Shown: one piece after another, positions 1 through 12,397 of the stretch | How positions within the stretch are numbered: position 1 is the first letter of the stretch | How the letters are laid out: each line of letters begins with the position of its first letter | Assembly (NCBI GenBank): GCA_034620365.1 | Contig: JAQGEQ010000324.1 | Coordinates: 310,001-374,000 of the forward strand | Origin: Pegea sp. RAD2-039 | Taxonomy: Eukaryota; Chordata; Thaliacea; Salpida; Salpidae | Direction of reading: 5' to 3' | Length of the DNA stretch: 64,000 bases | Translations under genes and position numbers: made by a program | The notes under the pieces: generated by a model | The model's input: only the letters and a program-made list of their open reading frames with translations | Told to the model about the DNA's origin: nothing | Databases searched by the model: none

Positions 1-1683
1 TTTAACAAAAATATATTCTTAGATATTCTATTTTGAAAAATTCATATTTAACAAGATAAATGAATAGATAATTTAATTTGAAAAGACAAGTAAGGTGATA
101 ATATATCCACAATAAGCCTAGAAAATTCATTTCACTTAAATTTTTTTGAGGTTTGATCTTTTTATTTTTTATTCATGCCTTTAAAATGTAAGCAAATGAA
201 AACCAACTGTTATTTATTTTTATAGAATTTTAATTTAACAATTTTATTTTTAATCAAATGCCATCAGTCAGTTGTTTGTAATTATTGTTTGTTATAAATA
301 TAAATCCAAAATAAATCCTTGCTAGGAAGAAAGAAGTCAAATCTTTATTGATACTCATAAATTTTTGGAAATCAAACAAGTTGCTATCAATTTCTTTTTT
401 ATGTTATTATACACTCAAAGTTTTCAAAGGCAAGCTTTTTCTTTAGGACAAATTTTTTATTGCTTTGTATCACTTGTCATATGTTGCACTCTTTACTAAG
501 TATAACTTGGTGGCCTTTGGTACTAATCTCTAATTCAAATCAAAATTGTGCTACAATTAAATTACTGAGTTTTTATAAAAATCAAATTAGCAATAAATTA
601 TCTGAGACAGTAGAAATCAAAGTACTTTTTCTCCTACCTGGTGGAAGGTTTGTGTATAAAACATATATCTAAAAAATTTGTTTGTTTTTTTTAAGAGTTT
701 TTCAGATCGTTGTATTCACCCCGACTAGTTTAGCAATAAATAGGACTAAAACCAACTTTAAACGATATTTCTTATTGCAGTAAAGAACAAATGTACAAAT
801 CGATAAATTTAAGTTTAAAAGATTATATCTAAATTCAACTTTATAAAATCATGCTTTTTCTGTCTCGCAAATATAAATTGAGCCGTGAAAAGTCGGCGAT
901 TATCAAATTTATGAAAATAGCCGATTAATTTATCAAATACTAAAATGAAACAAATTCTTTTTACTGAAACAAACCCTACAGTACTTCTTTTCGACAAAAT
1001 AATTATTTTTTCTATAGTTATGAAATAAAGTTATAAATGTAGTTGTTTAAAAAATTAATTTAGATTATTTGTATTTAAGCTGTGCAACGTGTAAAGTTAT
1101 AGAAAATAATTTTAGAATTATATAATTAAACAAATCTAAACAAATGTACGTAAGATGTATTAACAATCGTTCAGCTTGATTAATTACAATTTTTTTCTTT
1201 TAGTTTCTATACTGCACCATTTTTTGAGTAAGTTGTTATGACGACTTGTAATGCTTTATCGCGATTACAGGATATTCAGATATTTCAGAAAAACATTTGT
1301 TTGGTTGATTTCTTATTATTGTTATTAGTTTATAAATTTGTTTTTACTTCAATTTTATAATTTTAAAAATTTGCAAAATATTTTTAAAATGTTATTCACA
1401 ATCAGATAAAAGATTTATTTAAAATAATTTTGCTTTTTAGGCTGAGTTCATTTTTTTTAATTACAGCTTTACTTTCATAAGTTTTGATTATTGATTTTAT
1501 CAGCTTTCTAAAATTCTATTTAAATGACTATTATCAACAAGAAATTGATTTATAAAAACACAAAAATCCTAATTCATAGCTGACTTCTATTTAACAATAT
1601 TTTAAAGCCTATTTTAAATAAGTATTCTTTAAAAATTAAATGACATCCTAAAATTTTCAGGTATATCTTAATCAAAAGTCATA
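1..1683. other. AT-rich non-coding DNA upstream of the enkurin gene
   Basis: I see no supportable gene here; the open frames are short and of random composition. Close to the right end, AAATTTTCAG at 1651-1660 looks like a 3' splice site 23 bases before the enkurin-gene ATG. A 5'UTR intron or a trans-splice acceptor is therefore possible. Confidence 0.6.
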
Positions 1684-3606
1684 ATGCAGTATGGATCAGG
1701 AGTTTATGATGCACCAAGAAATTATGCTTCTTCCCCAGTGCCCCGGATGCGACCAGAAGCTTATGAAATTGCTTCGAGGCATTCTGGAAATGGAATGTTT
1801 TCATGTTTAAATCAACCAAAAAGAAATCAAGTATCAACAACTACATTAAGTTTGTTAATTTAAAAAAAAATTAAATTGTCCTCTAAACCTTCATCTGATA
1901 GATTACACTCAACTAACTGGTCCCTTAAAGTTTGCTGGGGTCAGGTCACCAATTACCACAGACCCGGTATACAATGAGGGCAAATATTCAAATCGCAGTT
2001 CGAGACCAGTACCTCGTGTAAAACCTGAAGCAGCTGAGATTGCCGACAAATCTCAGGGATGTATGGGAATTTTATTTGCAAACTATGGTAAACCTGACCC
2101 AGGTAACAGCCTAAAAGACCCAACCACATCTTAAACAGGATCTCAACATCCACAGCTACTGTCAACAACACTATAGAAGGAGATATAGACCCCCGAGCTA
2201 GTGGTCCGATGAAGAAAGCTGGAATTAGAGGACCAATTTTAGTTGATCCAATTTATAAAGAGAACTATACTGGTAGGACACCTAGACCAGGACCTAGGGT
2301 AAAGCCTGAAGCTGCTGAAATTGCTTCCAAGTCGCAAGGGGTAGTAGCAAAGCTGTTTATTACGTCAGAACGTCGATATGACGCTCGTCCTAAAACTGGT
2401 AATTTTTTCGTTCATTTTCATCCAAAATTAAAACTATTGTGATCTCAGTTCCTCATCCGGGAGTTAGAAGTTCTGTTTTTCCTACGCAACAAAGATCTTT
2501 TAAAGATCACTCTTCCGAGAATTTAAAGAGGATGAGAGAGATTCAAAAAGTGACTCGCCAGAATCATCGACCAGCTCCTGTTAAAGCTCTTTGGAAATCT
2601 TCTAATTACGATACGATTGAATCACGCGTGAAGCCGATGATGTCACGTGATCCCCCAACTGCTCCAAGATCAAATGATCAGAGCAACGTAAGTCCCTTCA
2701 TCTTCTTCTTCCACTCTCTCTTTATGTCTCTTTTAGATAAATTTTGTGTCTCGAAACGCAAAAGCAGCAAAAAAATATGAGATGAGAAGATCAAGATCAG
2801 AGATTGCTCTCAGAGAATCGCAAGATCTTCATAACCGGAGTCTTGAAGATTACAAGCAAAATGTCAGAGGCAGAACTCCAACTTAGTCAGTTTTGATTCA
2901 TCTTTCGACTTTCACTAAATTCTTTTGATAGTCTGCAAGATCGCCAAAAAGTCTGGGAGGAACAAGAAAAGGAAAGAGCCCGCGCAAGACCTGATCCAAG
3001 CGTCCCTGAAGGACACACTGTGCTCCCTGATCAGCAACGTCGTGAGACTCTCTCAAAACTTCGCGAATGTGAGTTTTTGTAGTGGTAACCAGCTGAACAC
3101 GTGACCAGCTCTGATTTAGACCTTTTAACTTCTCATTCAATCCCATCTAACCAAATCTTTCTCTTTGCTCCTGGTGTCATCAACAACACCATTCATTATT
3201 ACTCGCCAGTGACGTCATATCATCGTGATATCACCACTGAAGAAGTCACTGCAGAAGATGATGACGTGACTGTCAAAAACGATGACGTCACGGCTTATAT
3301 GACGCGTCGTTTGCGATCTACTTATCAATCGGATTTTCAATCTGAGGTTGCTACAAATAGAGTTTTGTTGGTCACGTGGTCAGCTGGCCTGGTGATTGGT
3401 CAATTTTTCTTTAATTTTTTTGATCTTTCTATTCTTGTTCAGCACAATCTGAACTTCTCAAACAGCTCCACCTTCTTCCCATCCGTTCAGCGGACTCTGT
3501 TGGAGTACGAAACAGGAAAACTGAACTGGAGCAGAAGATTTCAGAAGTAGACGAAGCTATTCAAGTATTTGAAAGGGCACGTGTTTTCGTTAGGACCAAT
3601 CAGTGA
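1684..3606 (+). CDS. ENKD1: Enkurin domain-containing protein 1-like (ENKD1)
   Basis: Predicted 410-residue protein from seven exons: 1684-1804, 1902-2102, 2177-2398, 2449-2687, 2737-2885, 2932-3068 and 3443-3606, with phases agreeing at every junction. Known ENKD1 is a microtubule- and centrosome/cilium-associated protein. The central block (ENLKRMREIQK, then PVKALWKSSNYDTIESRVKP, then FVSRNAKAAKK) and the C-terminal enkurin domain (about 310-405: YLQDRQKVWEEQE, VPEGHTVLPDQQRRETL, VRNRKTELEQKISEVDEAIQ) follow human ENKD1 as I remember it. The N-terminal half differs: a roughly 65-residue unit (GPxKxAGxRxPI, DPxYxExY, PRVKPEAAEIAxKSQG) is repeated about three times, while the human protein seems to have one. 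Human ENKD1 is about 346 residues. The fifth intron is only 46 bases. AATAAA lies at 3771. The first donor (CAT|GTTTAA) is weak and was chosen because it keeps the frame. Confidence 0.88.
3069..3442 (+). promoter_or_regulatory. ENKD1 intron 6 with CRE-like and E-box-like palindromes
   Basis: This 374-base intron is much less AT-biased than the spacers. It carries TGACGTCA at 3210-3217 and 3283-3290, a half-matching TGACGTGA at 3262, and CACGTG at 3098 and 3373. These are the ideal sites of ATF/CREB-type and USF/MITF-type bZIP/bHLH factors, so an intronic enhancer is possible. The same palindromes recur in other introns of the left half of the window, so they may instead be a general intron feature. 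Confidence 0.35.
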
Positions 3607-3770
3607 TTAGCTTGCTTCGTTTAGATATTTCACAATTATTTCAAATCAAATTTTTGTTATTATGCAAATTTGAGTTTTTGTTGCTTAATTATTTATCTAG
3701 TTGTTGTCTTTAGTCTTGTTTAATTGTTAGTAATAGTTCATATTATTCGAAATACTCGTTTTTAGACTTG

Positions 3771-3776
3771 AATAAA
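3771..3776 (+). terminator. Poly(A) signal of the ENKD1-like gene
   Basis: AATAAA lies 165 bases after the enkurin stop codon. The region up to 4138 is the convergent spacer with WDR45 and holds no other gene I can see. Confidence 0.55.
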
Positions 3777-4138
3777 AACTTGTGAATCAATCAATTTCTT
3801 GAGTTGCTATTTTACTGATGTATGAAAAAGATTTCTATAAAATTTCAATTCCATTTATAAAATATGATTTAAATTGTGTTCATAAAACTTAGTTTGTTTT
3901 CTAGCCCTGAAACCTCAAAAACTAAGTTTTATTTGGGTCGATCTAATGCTAAAAACTTTCAAGTCTTAAAATAATTCCAATATTTTGATAATAAGAGATA
4001 AAATTAACAAATGTAGCTCATATAGATTATCTTTTCTGCAAAATAAATCACAACTAATTTTATAGAAGTAAATTCAATTTGGCGAATAGTGAAAAACAAA
4101 ATAAAAAATTTTGTACAAAATGTCAAGAAAGAAACAAT

Positions 4139-5170
4139 CTAGAAGTCTAAATCATCACTTATAGCGTGAAGATAAATATCATATTCACTTCTGTTAGTTG
4201 TTCCATCAAGTTTAAACACGAATTTGTGTAAGCTACCGTCATAACACACAACTAGTACAGTATTGTTACTACCAAAACAACAGATTACTTTCACTTCATC
4301 GTCTAAACTGATCTTACTAAAACTCCATTTTGATTCAGTATACTTGTTAAAAGTAACACCAGCTTTGGAAATTTTTGAACGTACATTGAGATCACAATCT
4401 TTAATTGCAAATATATGAGTTGTTCCTTTATCACTTGACACACAAAAGAATGCAGAATCTTTACTGAAGTTGATACAATTAATCTTGGCTCTATCCGAAC
4501 CTCTGCGAACTTCTAGTATCTTTCGACCAGTCGTGAGATCAAATAATCGAACAAGAGTACCTTGTACAGATGCTGTAGCTACAATTGTAGCTTTTAAGTT
4601 GATTGTAACACAAGCTATATCATGTGTATGAGCTTTAATATTGACAGGAACAACGGAACAAGAACGGTCAGCTTTTGTTACATCATGTATTTGAATACAC
4701 CCTAATTTCTGCCCTAAAGTGACCAAACGTTGCTTAGGTATAGTGGCAACAAATTGACAAATACCTAACGGGTTACTTAAAGTGCTGATTTCCATCAACT
4801 TTTGTGATTTTTTTGGAAAACTACAAACATATACACAGTTAGATAAAACAGCAATCAGCTTATCAGCACCTAACTGAACATCAAGAACTATACTATTAAA
4901 TTTGTATTCTATAGTAAAGTCTTGTTCTTTAGCGTTCCAAATAATTATAATATTTTCATTAAACTTTGGCCGAGGTGGTCCAGATAGTAGAGCCATCCAA
5001 TTTGTTCGTTGTAACATAGATACTTTGGAAAGAGAACCGACCTGCTCTACAGTTAGACGGAGCTTTTCACGAAGAGGATCTGTGTTATATATACGCAAGC
5101 CATCTTTTAAAGCACAAGCAAAACATGAAAAATCCTGATTAAAAGTTATATTATTTACTTCATTTGCCAT
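4139..5170 (-). CDS. WDR45: WD repeat protein 45 / WIPI4 (PROPPIN family)
   Basis: A single-exon gene of 343 residues, close to the usual 345-360. WIPI4 is a seven-bladed beta-propeller that binds PI3P/PI(3,5)P2 on the nascent autophagosome and partners ATG2 in lipid transfer. Recognisable blocks: the first blade (FNQDFSCFACALKDGLRIYN), GTLVRLFDLTTGRKILE, the phosphoinositide-binding RRG at residues 212-214 (VRRG, where vertebrate WIPI4 has LRRG), CINFSKDSAFFCVSSDKGT, and the acidic tail YDIYLHAISDDLDF, which matches the WIPI4 ending better than other WIPIs. The gene lies 75 bases downstream of PQBP1 on the same strand. A TTTTTAACAG acceptor-like site ends 11 bases before the ATG and there is no AATAAA between the genes, so it may be the second gene of a trans-spliced operon. 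Confidence 0.95.
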   Translation of the reverse strand: MANEVNNITFNQDFSCFACALKDGLRIYNTDPLREKLRLTVEQVGSLSKVSMLQRTNWMALLSGPPRPKFNENIIIIWNAKEQDFTIEYKFNSIVLDVQLGADKLIAVLSNCVYVCSFPKKSQKLMEISTLSNPLGICQFVATIPKQRLVTLGQKLGCIQIHDVTKADRSCSVVPVNIKAHTHDIACVTINLKATIVATASVQGTLVRLFDLTTGRKILEVRRGSDRAKINCINFSKDSAFFCVSSDKGTTHIFAIKDCDLNVRSKISKAGVTFNKYTESKWSFSKISLDDEVKVICCFGSNNTVLVVCYDGSLHKFVFKLDGTTNRSEYDIYLHAISDDLDF

Positions 5171-5245
5171 TTCAGTTCAACCTGTTAAAAATAGGAGTTA
5201 ACAACAAAATATTTAGTTAAAATTAACATATTTAAAAAAAAGTGT
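5171..5245 (-). promoter_or_regulatory. Intercistronic spacer with a 3' splice-like site
   Basis: Read on the minus strand, this 75-base spacer between the PQBP1 stop and the WDR45 ATG contains no AATAAA and ends in a pyrimidine-rich TTTTTAACAG at 5191-5182. Such short spacers with an acceptor are typical of spliced-leader operons. A minimal promoter cannot be excluded from sequence alone. Confidence 0.4.
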
Positions 5246-5860
5246 CTATTTAGGCATAACAGGTCCTGCTTCATGTCTAAACTTCTTATTTCTACTCAAA
5301 ACTTCTCCTGGAGACGGGTAAGGACGCTGTTGGAATAGAGGGCCATTTGCAGTACTATCAACACCAGTTTTGGCATCATCTGAACGTTTTAGGCCCATGG
5401 ACCACTTGCCACGAGGCACATCAGCATACGAACTTGGGTCCATTGGATCAAATTCATCTTCTTTGGGAGCCTTTTTACGCTTGACTGGCTTCACCCGCTC
5501 TCTAGCCTTTTTATACCCAATAGCAGATGAAGATATTGTTGCATGAGCAGATATCTCTTCTCTACTGAAGTTTCTGTTCTCAGAATAAGTAATTCTTGCG
5601 TCTGGATCTGATGGGGGGAGCCAGCTGACCCTATTGGTGATGGTGTCCCAGTAATACCATGTCCCAAATTTAGGTTCAAAAACTTTTTCCCATTTTGGAG
5701 GCATTGGTTGACCAAATTCATCATGAAGATCATCTGTAATCACTGGTTTGTCATAGTTTTCAGCAATTACTTCTTCATCTTGACCTTGAGATGCAGCGTT
5801 CTGATGCTGTAGAAATCCACGCTTCTTCAGTCTAGCAGCTAAAGCAGGAGGCAAAGTCAT
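5246..5860 (-). CDS. PQBP1: Polyglutamine-binding protein 1 homologue (WW domain)
   Basis: A single-exon gene of 204 residues (human about 265). PQBP1 is a nuclear protein linking the U5 snRNP factor TXNL4A/U5-15kD to WW-domain ligands in pre-mRNA splicing. The N-terminus starts MTLPPALAARLKKRGFLQH, as in animal PQBP1. The WW domain spans about residues 52-86, with W57, the Tyr-Tyr-Trp core at 69-71 and W80. The conserved C-terminal block DPMDPSSYADVPRGKW is followed by PLFQQRPYPSPG at about 175-186, the segment known to bind U5-15kD. The long Asp/Arg/His-rich polar repeat of the mammalian protein is absent; a short lysine/arginine stretch (KRKKAPKED) takes its place and may serve as a nuclear signal. 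A possible acceptor (TTTTAAAACAG) ends 14 bases before the ATG. It is the upstream gene of the suspected operon with WDR45. Confidence 0.95.
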   Translation of the reverse strand: MTLPPALAARLKKRGFLQHQNAASQGQDEEVIAENYDKPVITDDLHDEFGQPMPPKWEKVFEPKFGTWYYWDTITNRVSWLPPSDPDARITYSENRNFSREEISAHATISSSAIGYKKARERVKPVKRKKAPKEDEFDPMDPSSYADVPRGKWSMGLKRSDDAKTGVDSTANGPLFQQRPYPSPGEVLSRNKKFRHEAGPVMPK

Positions 5861-8085
5861 TTTTCAGCTGAAATCTGTTTTAAAAAATTGTAATAAAATG
5901 ACAAATATAAAAAGAATTTTTATAATTTCTAAACAATCAACTAATGTTTTATCATCAAGGAAAACACTTAAAAGTTGATTTACAAAATAGATTTTTTTGT
6001 CATCAAAATAATACAATTTATAAAGAAACACATTTACATATAAAAATAAATCATTGTAAAATACTATATAATAGCTATTGTATAGAAACTTATATTTACA
6101 AACTATAAAAGATTCTTTTAAACATACCTTAAAAAAATTTAAATACATAAGGAAAAAAGAATAATCAATTTAAGAATTTTATTCATAAATTTACAAATAA
6201 ACTATTAGTAAAGATGGAAAAGTAAATAAATCAATAATTTTTTCACTAAAGCAACAGAATCATAACAGTTTTGAAGAGAATATATAGCCGAAAAAATGAG
6301 CATTTAGAATTTTTGTAATTTCTTCAACATCAATTATTTAGTTGGAAAAATTTATAAGAGAATTCGTTTAAGTTTATTACTTAATAGTACTTTTAGTACA
6401 AGCTCTTTTTAAACAATATTTGTTTGAATATAATAAAAACATTTTATGAATAAATAAAACAGTAAATAAAAAATAAGAAATATAATTCAAATTTATTCAT
6501 AGTTTTATTTTAATAAAATTACAGAATCTAAAAATACTATTTTTATAAGCATTTGTAGAATAGTTTTTTATGAAAATACATTATAAAACTGATCAGAATA
6601 TTCAATAAGCTAAAATTTTACAAATAACTCAAAAAATTATAAAGAACTTAACATTTACTAACTAAATAAGATTTTAAATATCACTAAAAACTTCATATAC
6701 AAAAATAATGCTTAACAAACTTTCAATAAATGTATTTTGAAAAATAGTTAAAGATAGAATAAGTTTTATTAAAACATATTTACCATATATTATTTTATAT
6801 ATTTGAAATTAAAAACTAACAAATGAAAATTTTTTTAATTAAGTCTAATAATTTATTTATATATCAGTTTATATAATTTATATAACAACATTGTTTTTTA
6901 TTAATTTAGATTTTAACAAGCTTGATCTGAAATTTGAAAAAAAAAATCTCATTAAAAAGAAAACAATTGTGTAGAAAAACTTAATCACGTGATATGATTT
7001 GTAAAGTATTACCTCAGTAAATAACTAAAAGCCAGAAAATAGAAGTTTACTATTTTTCTAGCAATAAAATCAATTGGTAACTTTAAACAAAATATTGTAG
7101 CTTTAATGCAGTATTTTTATTACCGTAAATCTTGTTCATAAGCTTATCAAGCTAATGAAATTATTAATTTATGAATTAAATTAACTGAAATAATATCAAC
7201 ATATCAAAAATTATATATTAAATTTATGATAGTTAAAAAAAATTTTCGATTTGAAAGTTGTTTATTTTGCGAAAACCTTAAGATTTGTTTTAAGTTAAAC
7301 TAATATAAAAACTTTTAGTCTCTATAAACTTACCTATTGTGAAATTTTTTCACAATTATAATGTAACGAGAATATACTCGTAAGAGCGACCATCTTATTA
7401 AAGAACTAAAAGTTTTTCAGCAATCTATTTCCATATTCTTCATTATATTTTATGAAAGATTACAACATAAGATTACGAATCCTCCAACTTTTCCTTAGAT
7501 TAATGCTTTAATTTTTTATTATTATTGATTAATTTGCTTCTATATTGTGGCAAGACATAAAAACTAAACTATCCATAAGCTAAGCTTTTATTTGTTTAGA
7601 CAATCAAGTAAAGTGTTGTAAACTTATATCAGTACTATTAAAACAATTTCAGTGTACAAAGTTACAATGTTGTTATACTTAATTCTGTTGAAGGTTTCAA
7701 TATAAATCTGAAATCATTGAACAAAAAAAGTTTTTTAAATTAATTTTTCACTTGTTTTTAGCTAAATAGAACATATATTTGAAAACAAACTTTCATTATT
7801 TTTCTAGTAAACCCTTGGGACAAATTTATTTTGAAATAAAACTAATCTTTAAAAAAATATCTTTTAATTTCTTATCAATAATTTATCAATTTCTCTTTAG
7901 CGGTCATCTATTTTCGATGAAAAATTAAAAAAGCCATTTTTGTACAAAAAACATTCATCCCTGCTAATGCAAGAAAACATAACAAATAAAATCAGCTGTG
8001 GCTATCTATAAAGTTTTCTACTGGTTCTCAGCAATAACTTTTTTATAGTTTTTCTATATATGACTTATAAGCTTTATAAAAAATC
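5861..8085. other. Divergent AT-rich spacer between PQBP1 and STAMBP
   Basis: I see no coding region. On the minus strand a good donor AG|GTAAGT starts at 7333, directly after a short hairpin (ATTGTGAAA at 7336-7344 pairing with TTCACAAT at 7349-7356). It could be the end of a 5'UTR exon spliced to the acceptor at 5875 ahead of PQBP1. TCACGTGA occurs at 6985-6992. A TTTTTATAG acceptor-like site at 8041-8049 lies 36 bases before the STAMBP ATG. Confidence 0.5.
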
Positions 8086-10490
8086 ATGTCCTTAGATCCT
8101 ATGGAGCCAAATGAGCGATTAAGAGCTTTATTTGCTAAGGGAGAACAAGTTGATATCAATTATGGAGTCCCAGTTAGAAGATACTTTAGATCATGCCAAG
8201 AGCTTATCAGAATGGTTTGTTATCAATTTGATATTTTTTTATTTAAATTTATGTAGTCTATATAATTATATTTTAGAATGCCTATAATAAAATTTCATTC
8301 TTACTTATTGTTTTGTAGCAGTAAAGTTTAGTTTTCTTATATTCAAAATTAAAGAAATTTAAACTTACATAATAATTTATCTCTTTAAAAATGTATATTA
8401 AGTATAAAATGAAAACTGATTAAAGTTTACTTTAGTTAATTTGAACAAACCATCATCTTTAAAAAATATTCATTATAACTTAATTTTAAAATACTTTATT
8501 ATCTCTTCAGTTGTATAAATATTCTAATTCTTAATGAAGTTGAATAGTTTTTTTAATGTTATTGTTTAGATCTAAGCTTTTTGTTATGTTCATTGAATAT
8601 ATTTTTCACCCACTTCATTTAAGCAGATTAACTTTTGTATAATAGAGAAATTTTTATTTTTTGCTAATTAATTATATTTTGTATTATTTGATATCTTTTC
8701 AAAAATAAATTCTTCCGAAACAACGAATTGAAATCATTGAAATTTTTCACCAAAATAAGTTTTTTTTTGATGATTTTTTTTATTTATTTAAATGAAAGTT
8801 TAAAAATTATTCAATAAAGTAATTTCTAACAATAGATCTCTGATATTAATTTTTTATAGGCGGGAATTTACTATGATGAAGAAAATTTGGAGAATTCTTA
8901 CATCTTATATGCAAAATTCATTATGTAAGCTCATTTCTATTTCTACTCTAAATTGTTTAAAAGCCATTTTTGAGCTCAGATTATCATTTGAGAAGCTGAA
9001 GCAACATCCTGATTACATCAAAGTTCCTGTTAGTGAACGAAAAGCAAATAAAATTAGTCTCCGGATTGCTTTCAAGCGCGCTGAGGAACTGAAGCTTCAA
9101 CTTCGTCACAAATACCAGGAAGCTTACAATAAACAACTTGAAGAAAAAGTAAGATTCATTTGTGTGATGTCATCAAATGACGTCATCACTAGGCGCAGAT
9201 GGTGGCGCTTGAACGCGAGAGGGAAATAGAGAGAAGAGAAGATGAGCAACGAAAAAAGAAGGAAGAGGAGAAAAGAGAAGAAGAACGACGAAAGAAGTCC
9301 GATCAAGATCTTGTTGATGCTTTCATTTTAGCTGAAGAGCAAAAAAAATTAGAAGACGAACGCCGCGAAATTGAAGCAAAGTGATGATGTCATCATACTA
9401 TGTGACGTCATAATCACTTAATAATTTATTTTATAGATTTGGAGAGAAAGATGTAGGAGTACCGTTGATCCAAATCGATGATGCAGCTCCCATTCCAGCC
9501 TCTACATCTCTATCGTCTCGGATCTCTACATCTCAGATTGTTCCTCATCCTCCAATTCCAGCCAAAAGGTTCCATCCTCAGATCCCATCTCGGGACATAA
9601 AACCTCCGGTTCCTGATCTTTCAAGACCTTCTATTGATCGATCTCTCAAACCAACCGACTTTAACACATCCGCGTTTGGAGCGTAAGTCGATGACATCAT
9701 CACTTTAGTACGTGACGTCATCACTACGTTTCGAACAGATCTCTGGTAGAGTCAACAAACAAATACGGACTTCGAACGATTTTATGTCCTGAAGATCTAC
9801 CATCAAGTTTCCTCAAATATGCGGCATCTAATACCTCAAGAAGCATCGAGACTTGTGGAGTTCTTTTCGGCAAACTGGTGAGCGTATTGAGGTGATGACG
9901 TCATCACGTGATTACGTGATTGTTGCAGGCCAGCGAGGTATTTGTTATTACTCACATACTGATCCCTCACCAGAAGGGGGCGCCAGATAGCTGTGATACG
10001 ACACGAGAAGAAGATATGTGGGACTTTCAGGATCAGTATAATGGAATTTGTCTCGGTTGGATACATGTCAGTGCCCCGATCGACCCCGATCACTTCTAAC
10101 AAGTTCTTTTTTTAGACCCATCCCACTCAGACTGCTTTTCTATCTAGTGTTGACCTTCACACCCACTATCCCTATCAATGTCTCATGCCTGAATCAATCG
10201 CAATTGTTTGCTCGGGCAAGTTTAATGAAGTAAGTGACGTCATCGCTACGCTGTGACGTCATTGCATCTTTTTAGATCGGTTATTTTATGTTGACACCGG
10301 ATCACGGAATGAATGTGATCGGAAAATGCCGTCAAAGTGGGTTTCATCCTCATCAAACCACCCCAGCGCTATTCGAAGTTAGTTGATGACGTCATCGGCG
10401 CTTTTCTAATCGCTTATGTGTTAGGATTGTGATCATGTGAAGATGACTCGATTACATCAAGCACAAGTTGTTGATTGGCGAAACAAATGA
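8086..10490 (+). CDS. STAMBP: STAM-binding protein / AMSH, JAMM deubiquitinase
   Basis: Predicted 449 residues from ten exons: 8086-8214, 8860-8924, 8980-9148, 9199-9380, 9437-9682, 9739-9877, 9929-10066, 10116-10229, 10276-10377 and 10425-10490. AMSH is a zinc metalloprotease that cleaves Lys63-linked ubiquitin chains on endosomes with STAM/ESCRT-0. Residues 1-120 form the USP8-dimerisation/MIT-like helical domain ([20 protein letters not shown]). Residues 122-180 are a charged Glu/Arg/Lys coiled coil, and a proline-rich linker follows. The JAMM domain is complete: catalytic Glu301 (ETCGVLFGK), H356/H358 and D369 in [14 protein letters not shown], and the second zinc site His371, Cys412, His418, His420 (CRQSGFHPH). 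Most introns after the first are 46-56 bases and most carry TGACGTCA. Human AMSH is 424 residues. The gene ends 18 bases from the adenosine-kinase stop on the other strand. Confidence 0.95.
9149..10424 (+). repeat. Series of STAMBP mini-introns carrying TGACGTCA palindromes
   Basis: Seven introns lie here: 9149-9198 (50 bases), 9381-9436 (56), 9683-9738 (56), 9878-9928 (51), 10067-10115 (49), 10230-10275 (46) and 10378-10424 (47). Six of them contain a perfect TGACGTCA (9178, 9403, 9713, 9896, 10235 and 10254, 10387); only 10067-10115 does not. Three also carry a one-mismatch partner 15-25 bases upstream (TGATGTCA 9165 and 9385; TGACATCA 9692), and 9878-9928 adds TCACGTGA at 9904. No perfect copy lies in a STAMBP exon. 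The motif therefore follows the introns and not the gene. Confidence 0.8.
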
Positions 10491-10492
10491 GG

Positions 10493-10498
10493 TTTATT
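10493..10498 (-). terminator. Poly(A) signal of adenosine kinase inside the convergent gap
   Basis: On the minus strand AATAAA occupies 10498-10493, 11 bases after the adenosine kinase stop and next to the STAMBP stop codon. Cleavage 10-30 bases beyond would fall within the last STAMBP coding exon. Confidence 0.5.
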
Positions 10499-10508
10499 TC
10501 AACGACGC

Positions 10509-12397
<1,889 letters not shown>

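Noticed and set aside
460-997. Short open frames near the left edge
   Set aside because: 60-70 residues, no motifs, and composition matches the surrounding spacer.
7250-7420. Spliced-leader RNA gene
   Set aside because: A donor and hairpin are present, but I see no convincing Sm-binding site, no repeat copies in the window and no known leader sequence.
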